From Nitratireductor luteus (lineage in GTDB: Bacteria > Pseudomonadota > Alphaproteobacteria > Rhizobiales > Rhizobiaceae), in the NCBI RefSeq assembly GCF_026162365.1, contig NZ_JAOANW010000001.1, forward strand, positions 62,001 through 126,000: a stretch of 64,000 nucleotides of DNA. The letters are read 5' to 3'. Of the stretch, positions 37,645 through 46,605 are shown in pieces. The notes under the pieces were generated by a model that saw only the letters and a list, made by a program, of their open reading frames with translations, was not told the DNA's origin and searched no databases. The position numbers and the translations under genes were made by a program. The stretch's first letter is position 1; each line of letters opens with the position of its first letter.

Positions 37645-38301
37645 TTGAACCGTTTTCTGTGTAGAGCGACCGTTGCTGCCTTTGTCGCTGCGGCATTGCC
37701 CGCCGGGGCCGGCGAGCGCGGCGCAGAGCCCGGCACGTTCGACTATTACGTCCTCTCGCTCTCCTGGTCGCCCAGCTATTGCGCTGCGGAAGGCGATCAG
37801 GCCACCCCGCAGCAATGCCGCCGCGAACGGCCGTTCGCCTTCGTCGTGCACGGGCTCTGGCCGCAATATGACAACGGATACCCCGAATTCTGCCGTGCCC
37901 GCCTGCCGGACCGGGTTCCCGACCAGTTGGTCGGCAAGGTCATCGACCTCATGCCTTCTGCCGGCCTGATCGGGCATCAATGGCGCAAGCATGGCACCTG
38001 CTCCGGCTTGAGCCAACGGGATTATTTCGATCTGGTGCGGAAGGCGCGTGAGCGCATTTCTGTGCCTGAATCGTTCAAAAACCCCGCCTCGCCCCTGCTG
38101 GCCTCGCCGACGGGCGTCGAAACGGCGTTCATGGATGCCAATGAAGGGTTGAATGCCGAGGGCATCGCCGTGACCTGCAGAGGGCGTTTTCTACGCGAGG
38201 TACGCATCTGCCTGACGCAAGACCTGGAATTTCGCGCCTGCCCCGAGGTGGATAGCAAGGGCTGCCGCGCCGAACAGGCACTGATGCCGGCTACGCGCTG
38301 A
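37645..38301 (+). CDS. Secreted ribonuclease T2 family protein
   Basis: A 218-residue precursor with a signal peptide (about the first 22 residues, hydrophobic AAFVAAALPAGAG). Both catalytic boxes of RNase T2 are intact: CAS I FVVHGLWPQ with its His, and CAS II GHQWRKHGTCSG with Glu replaced by Gln but both Lys and His present, as in other bacterial members (E. coli RNase I). It should cleave RNA in the periplasm through a 2',3'-cyclic phosphate. Six or more Cys suggest disulfides. The start is TTG 37645, since no ATG or GTG in frame stands closer to the signal peptide. Confidence 0.87.
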   Translation: MNRFLCRATVAAFVAAALPAGAGERGAEPGTFDYYVLSLSWSPSYCAAEGDQATPQQCRRERPFAFVVHGLWPQYDNGYPEFCRARLPDRVPDQLVGKVIDLMPSAGLIGHQWRKHGTCSGLSQRDYFDLVRKARERISVPESFKNPASPLLASPTGVETAFMDANEGLNAEGIAVTCRGRFLREVRICLTQDLEFRACPEVDSKGCRAEQALMPATR

Positions 38302-38303
38302 AA

Positions 38304-38335
38304 CAAAAAAGCCCGGCGCAACGGCCGGGCTTTTT
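38304..38335. terminator. Bidirectional intrinsic terminator
   Basis: GCCCGGC and GCCGGGC pair across a short loop, with AAAAAA on the left and TTTTT on the right. It can end both the RNase T2 transcript and the convergent outer-membrane gene. Confidence 0.85.
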
Positions 38336-38358
38336 CTGCGATCCAAGCCTGTTGAAGC

Positions 38359-39027
38359 TTAGAAGCTCATACCGAAGCCGAGCATGACCTTGTTGCTCGA
38401 TGCGTCGGCTTCGTAGTCCGTGCCGCCCAGCGTGTAGGTCTCGCTGCCGAGATCGGTATAGCGGTACTCGAGACGCGCGAAGGACTGCGGCGTCAGCTTG
38501 ACGTCGACACCGGCACCGGCGGTCCAGCCGAGATGGGTGTTCGTGTCGGAAGCACCGGTGGGACCGGTCAGTTCCTGACGGCCCGCAGCACCACCGGCCG
38601 TGCCGTACAGCAGCACGTTCTCGGTTGCCGCGATGCCGAGACGGGCACGCAATGAACCGTCGACGCCAGCCTCGGACTCAAAACCGGCGCTGTCGCCTTT
38701 CATGCCATTGTAGCCGACATCGCCCTCGATACCGTAGACGAACGAGCCCTGCTGCCAATTGTGGCCGGCGAACACGTTGCCCACGAAACCGTCGGTTTCA
38801 ATGTCGGTGGTACCTTCTACGTCGGCACTGCCCGCAAAGCCGTAGCCGAGCGCGATACCCGCATAGGGACCTGCCCAGGTTGCGACCGGCGCGACTTCCA
38901 TGGGAGCAGCGGGCGGTGCTGGCGGCTGTTCCATAACAGCATCAGCAGCGTAGACGGTGGAAACGCCGGTAACGGCGATAATGGCTGCGGCCGCAGCCGA
39001 CAGCGTGAGATTCTTACTGGCCTTCAT
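38359..39027 (-). CDS. Outer-membrane beta-barrel, Omp25/Omp31 family (copy 1)
   Basis: A 222-residue precursor. A signal peptide (MKASKNLTLSAAAAAIIAVT, cleavage likely after AYA/VYA near residue 28) is followed by a Pro/Ala-rich spacer (MEQPPAPPAAPMEVAP) and an eight-stranded barrel with alternating Gly/aromatic strands (WAGPYAGIALGYGFAGSAD, SFVYGIEGDVGYNG, SLRARLGIAATENVLLYGTA, LEYRYTDLGSETY). It ends in the C-terminal Phe (VMLGFGMSF) recognised by the BAM complex. Omp25/31 proteins are major Rhizobiales outer-membrane proteins. The next gene upstream is a paralogue; 250 bases with a hairpin separate them. Confidence 0.9.
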   Translation of the reverse strand: MKASKNLTLSAAAAAIIAVTGVSTVYAADAVMEQPPAPPAAPMEVAPVATWAGPYAGIALGYGFAGSADVEGTTDIETDGFVGNVFAGHNWQQGSFVYGIEGDVGYNGMKGDSAGFESEAGVDGSLRARLGIAATENVLLYGTAGGAAGRQELTGPTGASDTNTHLGWTAGAGVDVKLTPQSFARLEYRYTDLGSETYTLGGTDYEADASSNKVMLGFGMSF

Positions 39028-39239
39028 TCTCAGAACTCCTTAGCCACATCAAACAAGCAGCGACGCCATGTCAGGGAGGCCGACAAGCGTCCCGCCGAGC
39101 CCCGAGTTCCGCCCGGTGCATAATGCTTATGCACCTGCGCGGTTCCCGCCTTGGGCGTAACAGCCAGAAAAAGATGTCCGGAAAATGGTTGCAAAGCGTC
39201 ATCATTCTGACGCAGCGCCGAGTGTTGCGCAAAAGACAC

Positions 39240-39267
39240 AAGGGCCGGAGCGTTCTCCCCGGCCCTT
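39240..39267 (-). terminator. Terminator between the two Omp genes
   Basis: AAGGGCCGG pairs with CCGGCCCTT across a ten-base loop, just after the stop of the upstream Omp gene on the minus strand. The downstream bases are only moderately T-rich, so some read-through into the second copy is possible. Confidence 0.6.
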
Positions 39268-39277
39268 GCCGGAAATA

Positions 39278-39937
39278 TCAGAACGTCATGCCGAGGCCGA
39301 TCATGACTCTGTTATTGCCGTCCTTGACCGAAGCCGAACCGGAGCCGAGATCGAAGTTCTTGCTGCCAAAACTCGTGAGGCGGTATTCCACCCGAGCGAA
39401 GACATTGTCCGTGACCCTGGCATCGACACCAACACCGGCTGTCCAGCCAAGCATGGTGTTCGTGTCGGATCGTCCGCCCTGCGTGACCTTCAGACGCTCG
39501 GCAGCGCCACCTGCCGTACCGTAGAGGAGAATGTTTTCGGTGATCGCATAACCCAGACGAGCGCGCAACGATCCTTCTGCACCGGACTTGAAGTCCATGC
39601 CGGCGTTCGAGCCTTTGACCGCGCTGTACCCGATGTCACCTTCGACGCCGTAGACAAAGCCGCCCGTCTGGAAGTTCCAGCCGGCAAAACCGCTGCCGAT
39701 GAAGCCCTTGGTCTTAGCCTCGATGTGCTGCTGCGTGACTTCATTCCTGCCGGCGAAACCATAACCGAGCGCTACACCGGCATAGCCGCCGTCCCAATCT
39801 AGGGCCGGAGTGGAAACATAGGCCGGGGCGAGTGGTGCCGACGGCTGCGGCTTGATGGCATCGGCCGCCTGCGCGGGAAGCGTCGCCGCCGCAGCCATCA
39901 TAGCTGCGGCAATAGTAGTAATCCTACTGGCTTTCAT
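39278..39937 (-). CDS. Outer-membrane beta-barrel, Omp25/Omp31 family (copy 2)
   Basis: A 219-residue paralogue of the neighbouring barrel. It has the same plan: signal peptide (MKASRITTIAAAMMAAAATL, cleavage near AQA), Pro/Ala-rich spacer, then strands WDGGYAGVALGYGFAGRNEV, FVYGVEGDIGYSAVKGS, SLRARLGYAITENILLYGTA, FARVEYRLTSFGSK, and the C-terminal VMIGLGMTF. The shared strand words and the nearly equal length show tandem duplication. Sequence between the loops differs, suggesting divergence of surface-exposed parts. Confidence 0.9.
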   Translation of the reverse strand: MKASRITTIAAAMMAAAATLPAQAADAIKPQPSAPLAPAYVSTPALDWDGGYAGVALGYGFAGRNEVTQQHIEAKTKGFIGSGFAGWNFQTGGFVYGVEGDIGYSAVKGSNAGMDFKSGAEGSLRARLGYAITENILLYGTAGGAAERLKVTQGGRSDTNTMLGWTAGVGVDARVTDNVFARVEYRLTSFGSKNFDLGSGSASVKDGNNRVMIGLGMTF

Positions 39938-40363
39938 CTTAAATCCTTAAACTATTATGTATTCAAGCAATCGACTATCCTGTCGCCCGTGCGGGAAAAT
40001 GGCTCCGCGACGGACAGCTGCTTCCAAGCCTGAAAGGCGCCAGAGAAGCAGTCCGGTGCTTCTTGCCAGCAAATTATGGCTGAAACAAGCAGCGATTGGG
40101 ATTTCCAGCGAGCGCCGACATGGCAAGATTGGGGTGCATGTACAGCTGAATGCGCACGTATACGAATACGCTTACAAACCGGATAACAGGCTGCCCCGAA
40201 GAGATGCTGAGAGTGGGACAAGCAGGCGGGCCACCGTGTCAGGAAGTCGTCCCCAGGGCCTGCCGACGGGCTTGGAGGCGCAACATATTCGGCTTACATG
40301 GAGGTGAGGATATTGTCGGCGTAGCGAATATGCATCGCCGACACTTTTAAAAAATGGGCTGCA
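39938..40363. other. Intergenic region with no gene found
   Basis: About 425 bases between the Omp25-like gene and the SDR gene. It must hold the promoter of the former and possibly of the latter. Open frames here are short and without family features. I see no clear RNA gene or repeat. Confidence 0.4.
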
Positions 40364-41128
40364 ATGACAAGACCTGAAAAAGTCGCCCTCATCACCGGCG
40401 GGGCCAGGCGGATTGGCGCTGCGCTGACGCGCGACCTGGCTGCTCATGGCTTCGCGGTAGCGATTCATTGCGATCACTCGATCCGCGAGGCCGACGATCT
40501 GGCTCGGGAGATCGAAGAGGATGGTGGCCGCGCGGCCGTGCTACAAGCCGATCTTGCCGACAGCAATGCGGTGAGCGCGCTTGTCGGCCAGACCGAAGAG
40601 GCGCTGGGCATACCCGACATCATCGTCAACAACGCATCGGTTTTCGAAGAGGACGCGGTGACCGATTTCGACGACGAAGTCTGGAACCGGCATTTCGACG
40701 TGCATGTGAAGGCGCCGGCGCTGCTGGCGCGCGCGCTCGCCACCTCGCTGCCGGCCGACAGGGAAGCACTCATCGTGAACATGATCGATCAGCGGGTCTG
40801 GCAGCTCACACCGCGCTTCTTCAGTTATACGCTTTCCAAATCCGCGCTGTGGACCGCGACGCGCACCATGGCGCAGGCGCTTGCGCCGCGAATCCGCGTC
40901 AATGCCATCGGGCCCGGCCCTACCCTGCCCAACCGGCGGCAGGAGCAGGCGGATTTCGACCGGCAGACGGAAGCGCTCCTGCTTGGACGTGGGCCTTCGC
41001 TGGAGGAGTTCGGCGCGGCGGTGCGCTTTCTGTGGGAAGCGCGTTCCGTGACGGGGCAAATGATCGCGCTCGACGGCGGCCAGCATCTCGCCTGGGAAAC
41101 ACCGGACATCGCGGGGGTGAATGAATGA
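40364..41128 (+). CDS. Short-chain dehydrogenase, pteridine-reductase-like
   Basis: A 254-residue SDR. The cofactor loop is TGGARRIG (about residues 11–18); the two Arg favour NADPH and recall FolM/PTR1-type pteridine reductases. The NNAS motif and the catalytic Tyr-x3-Lys in YTLSKSAL are present, while the usual catalytic Ser position reads [10 protein letters not shown], again closer to pteridine reductases than to classical SDRs. Its role may be reduction of dihydropterins or an unrelated ketone; this is unproved. It overlaps uvrC by four bases (ATGA), so the two are translated together. Confidence 0.85.
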   Translation: MTRPEKVALITGGARRIGAALTRDLAAHGFAVAIHCDHSIREADDLAREIEEDGGRAAVLQADLADSNAVSALVGQTEEALGIPDIIVNNASVFEEDAVTDFDDEVWNRHFDVHVKAPALLARALATSLPADREALIVNMIDQRVWQLTPRFFSYTLSKSALWTATRTMAQALAPRIRVNAIGPGPTLPNRRQEQADFDRQTEALLLGRGPSLEEFGAAVRFLWEARSVTGQMIALDGGQHLAWETPDIAGVNE

Positions 41129-43107
41129 CGTCCCTTGCCGATACGACCATACCCACCGCCGAAGCCATCTCCTGGGATACGCCGGCCACCGACCATGGTC
41201 TTTCCGGGGCCGAGGTCATCCAGGTGGCGGTCAAGCGCCTGCCCAACCAGCCCGGCGTCTACCGGATGATGAATGCGGCCGGCGACGTTCTTTATGTCGG
41301 CAAGGCGCGCAGCCTGAAGAAGCGCGTCACGAACTACGCCCAGGGGCGCGGTCATACCAACCGCATCACCCGCATGATCCGCGAAACCGCGTCGATGGAA
41401 TTCGTCGTCACGCGGACCGAGACCGAAGCGCTGCTGCTGGAGGCCAATCTCATCAAGCGGCTGCGGCCGCGCTTCAACGTGCTTTTGCGCGACGACAAAT
41501 CGTTTCCCTATATCCTTTTGACCGGCGACCACCCCGCCCCCGGCATTTTCAAGCATCGCGGTGCGCGCTCGCGCAGGGGAGACTATTTCGGCCCCTTTGC
41601 CTCCGCCGGCGCCGTCGGCCGCACGATCAACTCGCTGCAAAGGGCCTTCCTGTTGAGGACCTGCACGGATTCGGTCTTCGAAAGCCGCACCCGGCCCTGC
41701 CTGCTCTATCAGATCAAGCGGTGTTCGGGGCCCTGCACGGGAGAGATCGACCCCGGCGATTATGCCGAACTCGTCGATGAGGCCAAGGCCTTCCTTTCGG
41801 GCCGCTCCAGCAAGGTCAAGTCCGACATCGCCACCGCCATGCAGCAGGCGGCCGAAGAACTCGATTTTGAGCGCGCGGCGGTCTATCGTGACCGTCTGTC
41901 GGCACTCAGCCACGTTCAGGCGCATCAGGGCATCAATCCACAGGGCATAGAAGAGGCCGACGTGTTCGCCATCCACCAGGAGGGCGGGCAAAGCTGCATT
42001 CAGGTGTTCTTCTTCCGGACGGGACAGAACTGGGGCAATCGCGCCTATTTCCCCAAGGCAGATTCCGCGATGGAGGGCGGCGAGGTGCTGGGAGCCTTCC
42101 TTTCCCAGTTCTACGACGACAAGCCCTGCCCCCGCCTGGTTCTTCTGTCGCATCCCGTCGAGGAGCAGGAGCTTCTGGCCGAAGCACTTTCAACACGGGC
42201 CGGGCGAAAGGTCACGGTCTCGGCGCCGCAGCGCGGCGAGAAGAAGGACCTGACGGACCACGCCCTGCAGAACGCGCGTGAAGCGCTGGGGCGCAGGCTG
42301 GCCGAAACCTCGTCCCAGACCCGCCTTATGGAAGGGTTTGCGGAGACCTTCGGGCTCGACAGTGCCCCGCGCCGTATCGAAGTCTACGATAACTCGCACA
42401 TCATGGGCACCAACGCCGTCGGCGCGATGATCGTGGCTGGCGTCGAAGGCTTCGTGAAGAACCAGTACCGCAAGTTCAACATCCGCTCGACGGACATCAC
42501 CCCCGGCGACGATTTCGGCATGATGCGCGAGGTCATGCAGCGGCGTTTTGCCCGCCTTCTCAAGGAGGAAGGACTACGGGACAACGGGGTGAACGATGGT
42601 GAGGCCGATAAGGGGGGCGAAGACGACGGGAAGGATGCGGACGCCTTTCCCGCATGGCCGGACGTTATCCTGATCGACGGCGGCCAGGGCCAGATGTCCG
42701 CGGTGCGTGCCATATTGGACGAAATGGGCATCGCCGATCAGGTGACGGCCATCGGCATTGCCAAGGGGCCGGACCGCGAAGCGGGGCGCGAGCGCTTCTT
42801 TGTCGAGGGACGGCCATCCTTCGCGCTGCCGCCGCGCGATCCCGTGCTTTATTTCGTGCAGAGGCTGCGCGACGAGGCGCACCGCTTCGCCATCGGCTCG
42901 CACCGTGCGCGCCGCAAGAAGGAGATGGTCAGGAACCCGCTCGACGAGATCAGCGGTATCGGGCCTGGCCGCAAGCGGGCGCTGCTTCACCATTTCGGCA
43001 CAGCTAAGGCGGTGAGCCGGGCCGGGCTGGAAGACCTGATGGCAGTGGAGGGAATTTCCGAATCCATGGCCAAGTCGATTTATGATCATTTCCACGATGG
43101 CAGATGA
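41125..43107 (+). CDS. uvrC: Excinuclease ABC subunit C
   Basis: Makes both incisions in nucleotide excision repair. The 660-residue protein has the GIY-YIG domain ([20 protein letters not shown], about residues 46–65), the UvrB-binding UVR motif region (about 208–245, [20 protein letters not shown]), the RNase-H-like C-terminal nuclease ([21 protein letters not shown] and [12 protein letters not shown]), and a tandem helix-hairpin-helix end ([17 protein letters not shown]). The N-terminal ~30 residues are an extension. An acidic insertion ([19 protein letters not shown]) lies inside the nuclease half, unusual in position but outside the motifs. Confidence 0.96.
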   Translation: MTSLADTTIPTAEAISWDTPATDHGLSGAEVIQVAVKRLPNQPGVYRMMNAAGDVLYVGKARSLKKRVTNYAQGRGHTNRITRMIRETASMEFVVTRTETEALLLEANLIKRLRPRFNVLLRDDKSFPYILLTGDHPAPGIFKHRGARSRRGDYFGPFASAGAVGRTINSLQRAFLLRTCTDSVFESRTRPCLLYQIKRCSGPCTGEIDPGDYAELVDEAKAFLSGRSSKVKSDIATAMQQAAEELDFERAAVYRDRLSALSHVQAHQGINPQGIEEADVFAIHQEGGQSCIQVFFFRTGQNWGNRAYFPKADSAMEGGEVLGAFLSQFYDDKPCPRLVLLSHPVEEQELLAEALSTRAGRKVTVSAPQRGEKKDLTDHALQNAREALGRRLAETSSQTRLMEGFAETFGLDSAPRRIEVYDNSHIMGTNAVGAMIVAGVEGFVKNQYRKFNIRSTDITPGDDFGMMREVMQRRFARLLKEEGLRDNGVNDGEADKGGEDDGKDADAFPAWPDVILIDGGQGQMSAVRAILDEMGIADQVTAIGIAKGPDREAGRERFFVEGRPSFALPPRDPVLYFVQRLRDEAHRFAIGSHRARRKKEMVRNPLDEISGIGPGRKRALLHHFGTAKAVSRAGLEDLMAVEGISESMAKSIYDHFHDGR

Positions 43108-43214
43108 GGTATTCGAGCGCGCCGCACCAATTGAATGCCGGCGGACACGCTGGCGCTTGACCATTGCTACCGGCATCTGATTTGAGGGTGTACCGGAATT
43201 TCTGGCGGCCTTTC

Positions 43215-43805
43215 ATGTCCAAGCACGCATACAACCTTCCTAACCTTCTGACTTACGCACGTATCATGGCGGTGCCGCTGATCGTGCTTTGCTTTTTTCT
43301 GGAGGGGCGCCTGCAATCGAGCGACTTTGCGCGGTGGTCGGCTCTCGGCATCTTCCTGGCCGCCAGTGTCACCGACTATTTCGACGGCTATCTCGCGCGC
43401 ACATGGCAACAGACCTCGAATATCGGCAGGATGCTCGACCCGATCGCCGACAAGCTTCTGGTGGCGACTTGCCTGCTGCTTTTGGCCGCCGACACCGACA
43501 GGACCATTGCCGGATGGACGCTTTGGGCCGCCATCATCATCCTGTGCCGGGAGATCCTCGTCTCGGGCCTGCGCGAATATCTTGCCGCGCTCAAGGTCAG
43601 TGTCCCCGTCACGCAGCTCGCCAAGTGGAAGACGGCGATCCAGATGATCGCCATCGGATTCTTGCTGGCCGGACCCGCCGGTGACAAAATCATCCCGTAC
43701 ACCACGCAAGCAGGCATAGCGCTCCTGTGGTTTTCGGCATTGGTCACGCTCTACACGGGCTACGACTATTTCCGGGCCGGCTTGAAGCACATCGTCGAGG
43801 AGTGA
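43215..43805 (+). CDS. pgsA: CDP-diacylglycerol–glycerol-3-phosphate phosphatidyltransferase
   Basis: Makes phosphatidylglycerol phosphate at the inner membrane, the precursor of phosphatidylglycerol. The 196-residue protein has four or more membrane helices, the CDP-alcohol transferase signature (DYFDGYLAR then GRMLDPIADK), and the blocks typical of true PgsA: CREILVSGLREYLAAL and AKWKTAIQM. ATG 43215 is set by YNLPNLLTYARI, the usual N-terminus. It follows uvrC by about 107 bases and leads into moaD and moaE, the usual order in Rhizobiales. Confidence 0.95.
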   Translation: MSKHAYNLPNLLTYARIMAVPLIVLCFFLEGRLQSSDFARWSALGIFLAASVTDYFDGYLARTWQQTSNIGRMLDPIADKLLVATCLLLLAADTDRTIAGWTLWAAIIILCREILVSGLREYLAALKVSVPVTQLAKWKTAIQMIAIGFLLAGPAGDKIIPYTTQAGIALLWFSALVTLYTGYDYFRAGLKHIVEE

Positions 43806-43810
43806 GCGCG

Positions 43811-44062
43811 ATGAAGCTCATCTATTTTGCCTGGGTACGCGAGCGCATCGGCAAGGGAGAGGAGGATGTCGAGCTTCCGGCGGATGTGACGCGCGTGTCC
43901 GACCTCCTGGCCTGGCTCAAGGGGCGGGGCGAGAACTACGGCGCGGCGCTGGAATATCCCGAGATCATACGCGTCGCCATCAATCAGGAGCATGTCAGCC
44001 ACGACACTCCCTTGCCGGAATCGGGAGAGATCGCGCTGTTCCCGCCCATGACGGGTGGTTGA
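43811..44062 (+). CDS. moaD: Molybdopterin synthase sulfur-carrier subunit
   Basis: A ubiquitin-like 83-residue protein that carries the thiocarboxylate sulfur to precursor Z. The family's C-terminal Gly-Gly is present (FPPMTGG). The opening KLIYFAWVRERIGKGEE and the segment RVAINQEHV are typical. ATG 43811 follows the pgsA stop by five bases; the long in-frame extension before it lies inside pgsA. It is followed after one base by moaE, so the two subunits are made together. Confidence 0.93.
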   Translation: MKLIYFAWVRERIGKGEEDVELPADVTRVSDLLAWLKGRGENYGAALEYPEIIRVAINQEHVSHDTPLPESGEIALFPPMTGG

Positions 44063-44063
44063 G

Positions 44064-44531
44064 ATGGCAGCCTGCCGGCCCACGATCAGGGTCCAGCCCG
44101 ACGACTTCGACGCCGGGGCGGAAATAAGGGCGCTGGCGGAAAATCGGCACGACATCGGCGCCGTCGTCACCTTCACCGGCCTGTGCCGCGACGAAGGTGG
44201 CCGGCTGGCCGCGCTCGAACTGGAACATTATCCGGGCATGGCGGAAGCCGAGATCGAACGGGTCGCCCGGGAGGCCGCCGAGCGCTGGCCGCTGACCGGC
44301 CTTACCGTCATCCACCGCCACGGAATGATGAAGCCGGGTGCGAATATCGTCCTTGTCGTGGCGGCGTCCGCGCACCGCAAGGCGGCGTTCGAGGCAGCGG
44401 ACTTCCTGATGGACTACCTGAAATCGCGCGCGCCGTTCTGGAAGAAAGAACATCTTGCCGATAGCGGCGAAGGCGGCTGGGTGGAAGCCAAGGAAAGCGA
44501 TGCGGCAGCGGCCGGGCGCTGGAAGAAATAG
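44064..44531 (+). CDS. moaE: Molybdopterin synthase catalytic subunit
   Basis: The catalytic subunit that inserts two sulfurs into precursor Z. The 155-residue protein contains GAVVTFTGLCRDE, LELEHYPGMAEAEIERV, VIHRHGMMKPGANIVLV, and the active-site lysines in SRAPFWKKEH. Chain length and motifs are normal. ATG 44064 stands one base after the moaD stop; GTG 44055 would overlap moaD. A bidirectional terminator follows. Confidence 0.94.
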   Translation: MAACRPTIRVQPDDFDAGAEIRALAENRHDIGAVVTFTGLCRDEGGRLAALELEHYPGMAEAEIERVAREAAERWPLTGLTVIHRHGMMKPGANIVLVVAASAHRKAAFEAADFLMDYLKSRAPFWKKEHLADSGEGGWVEAKESDAAAAGRWKK

Positions 44532-44542
44532 CCAGGAACAGA

Positions 44543-44571
44543 AAAAGCCGGCGGCACCGCCACCGGCTTTT
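44543..44571. terminator. Bidirectional intrinsic terminator
   Basis: AAAAGCCGG and CCGGCTTTT flank an inner GGC/GCC-rich stem, with runs of A and T outside. It ends both moaE (plus) and ndk (minus). Confidence 0.85.
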
Positions 44572-44615
44572 CAGAGTCTTTTCAACAGTCTGCGGCTTGC
44601 GGCTGGAAAATCGAT

Positions 44616-45038
<423 letters not shown>

Positions 45039-45114
45039 TTCAAATCCTTCGATTCTGGGAGAATATTTGAGATGGCGGCTCTATAGCCGGGGCGGAGGCG
45101 TCTGTGAAGGGTGT

Positions 45115-45807
45115 TCAGGCCGCTGCAGGCACGCGGCGGGCGAGGCCTCCATGCAGATCGAGACACCGCTCGAACCATTGCGCGACGGGATCATCGCCTT
45201 CCAGCAGCACAAAAGGCGAAGACACACGCGCCCACTGCAGCGCGCCGGCAACAATGTAGTCGCCGAAGAGCGGCCCATCGCCGCCTATGAAAGGCTGTTT
45301 CCAGAACAGCGTCCTGAGCGGTTCCAGCGCCTTTCGGAAGGCTGCGACCTTCTCGTCGCGGCCCACCGGCACCTCCTCCAATGCCTTGCCGAAGCGCTCC
45401 TCCCGGCTCTTGCGGAAATAGGCCCGGTCCTGCGGCCCGAGCATATCGTGGATGTCCATCAGCGCGGCCTGGCCGATGAAGGTGTGGAGCGTGAGCTGGG
45501 ACCAGCGTTCTACGAATCTTGTCGCCGCCCTGCCCCCTTCACCGCCGAAAAGCGTGGGCCGGTCGGGATAGGCGTCATCGAGATAAACGGCGATCTCGAA
45601 CGAATCCGCCACGAGCTTTCCGCCATCGCGGATCAGCGGCACCGTCTTGGTGGTGCCATCCTCAATCGTCGAGACGTCCAGGAAACGGGTCGGTACGGAC
45701 TGGAACTCCAGACCCTTTTGAGCGAGCGCGAATGCGGTCTTCCAACAATGTGGGCTGAATGGACGCGCGGCGTCCTCTCCCACCAGGTCGTAAAGCAGAA
45801 TGGTCAT
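45115..45807 (-). CDS. Glutathione S-transferase family protein
   Basis: A 230-residue GST. The N-terminal thioredoxin-like domain has SPHCWKTAFALAQKGL with the possible active-site Ser or Cys, and KTVPLIRDGGKLVADSFEIA, where VPLI and DS contact glutathione. The C-terminal helical domain includes GDGPLFGDYIVAGALQW. The sequence is closest in pattern to the beta-etherase-like GSTs of soil bacteria; the substrate is unknown. It is divergent from a DinB-family gene. Confidence 0.85.
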   Translation of the reverse strand: MTILLYDLVGEDAARPFSPHCWKTAFALAQKGLEFQSVPTRFLDVSTIEDGTTKTVPLIRDGGKLVADSFEIAVYLDDAYPDRPTLFGGEGGRAATRFVERWSQLTLHTFIGQAALMDIHDMLGPQDRAYFRKSREERFGKALEEVPVGRDEKVAAFRKALEPLRTLFWKQPFIGGDGPLFGDYIVAGALQWARVSSPFVLLEGDDPVAQWFERCLDLHGGLARRVPAAA

Positions 45808-45972
45808 GATACACGCCTTTTCCTCGATCGATGTCGGGACCGATCTCTACACGCAGCGGGCAGATTTTCTATGGAGTTTCATCAATGCTTTCATAAGGGG
45901 AATTGATGTTTCAGGCCGGCCGTTCTGCTTCATAATGCAAGCCTTCCAACGAATGAGAGACGAGGGTTCGAT

Positions 45973-46485
45973 ATGAAGGGGCACTATACGATGATGGCTG
46001 CCTATAATCGGTGGGCCAACGGGAGGATTTACGAAGCGGCTGAGGCGCTGTCGGACGACGAGCTTGGGCGGGATGTGGGCGCATTTTTCGGGTCCATGCT
46101 CGGCACGCTCAACCATATACTTGTTGCCGACCGCATCTGGATGAAGCGCTTCACCGGCGAAGGCGACGCGCCTACGAGGCTGGACGCCATCCTTCATGAC
46201 CGCCTGGCCGACCTGAAAGCGGCCCGGGAGGTCGAGGACGCGCGGATCGAGCATTATGTCGGCGGGCTGGCCGATGCGGCATTCGAACGGACCTTCTCCT
46301 ACAGGACGATCGTCCAGCCGGCTACCGTCACGCAGCGGCTTTCCCCCGCGCTCGCCCACTTCTTCAACCACCAGACGCACCATCGCGGCCAGGCGCACAC
46401 GATCTTGTCTCAATTGAACCAGAACCCGCCGTCGCTGGACCTCATATATTTTCAGCGCACCGAAGCCGGAGCGCGCTTCATGTAG
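45973..46485 (+). CDS. DinB family protein
   Basis: A 170-residue four-helix-bundle protein. The metal-binding histidines of the DinB/YfiT fold are in LNHILVADRIW (first His) and FNHQTHHRGQAHTIL (second and third), the pattern HxxxHxxQ. Members are metal-dependent thiol transferases or of unknown function; the damage-inducible role of the founding member does not apply generally. The start ATG 45973 opens directly on MKGHYTMMAAYNRWAN, typical of the family. Confidence 0.88.
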   Translation: MKGHYTMMAAYNRWANGRIYEAAEALSDDELGRDVGAFFGSMLGTLNHILVADRIWMKRFTGEGDAPTRLDAILHDRLADLKAAREVEDARIEHYVGGLADAAFERTFSYRTIVQPATVTQRLSPALAHFFNHQTHHRGQAHTILSQLNQNPPSLDLIYFQRTEAGARFM

Positions 46486-46605
46486 AACAGGAAGCGGCAT
46501 CCTGCTCGATCCCTGTAACCTGCTGCCTATCGTAGGTCTTTCTTTACGCCCATTGACCGATGGGGGCTTGCAAGCGGCGGTCCGCTCAGCCAAAACCGCG
46601 CGATC

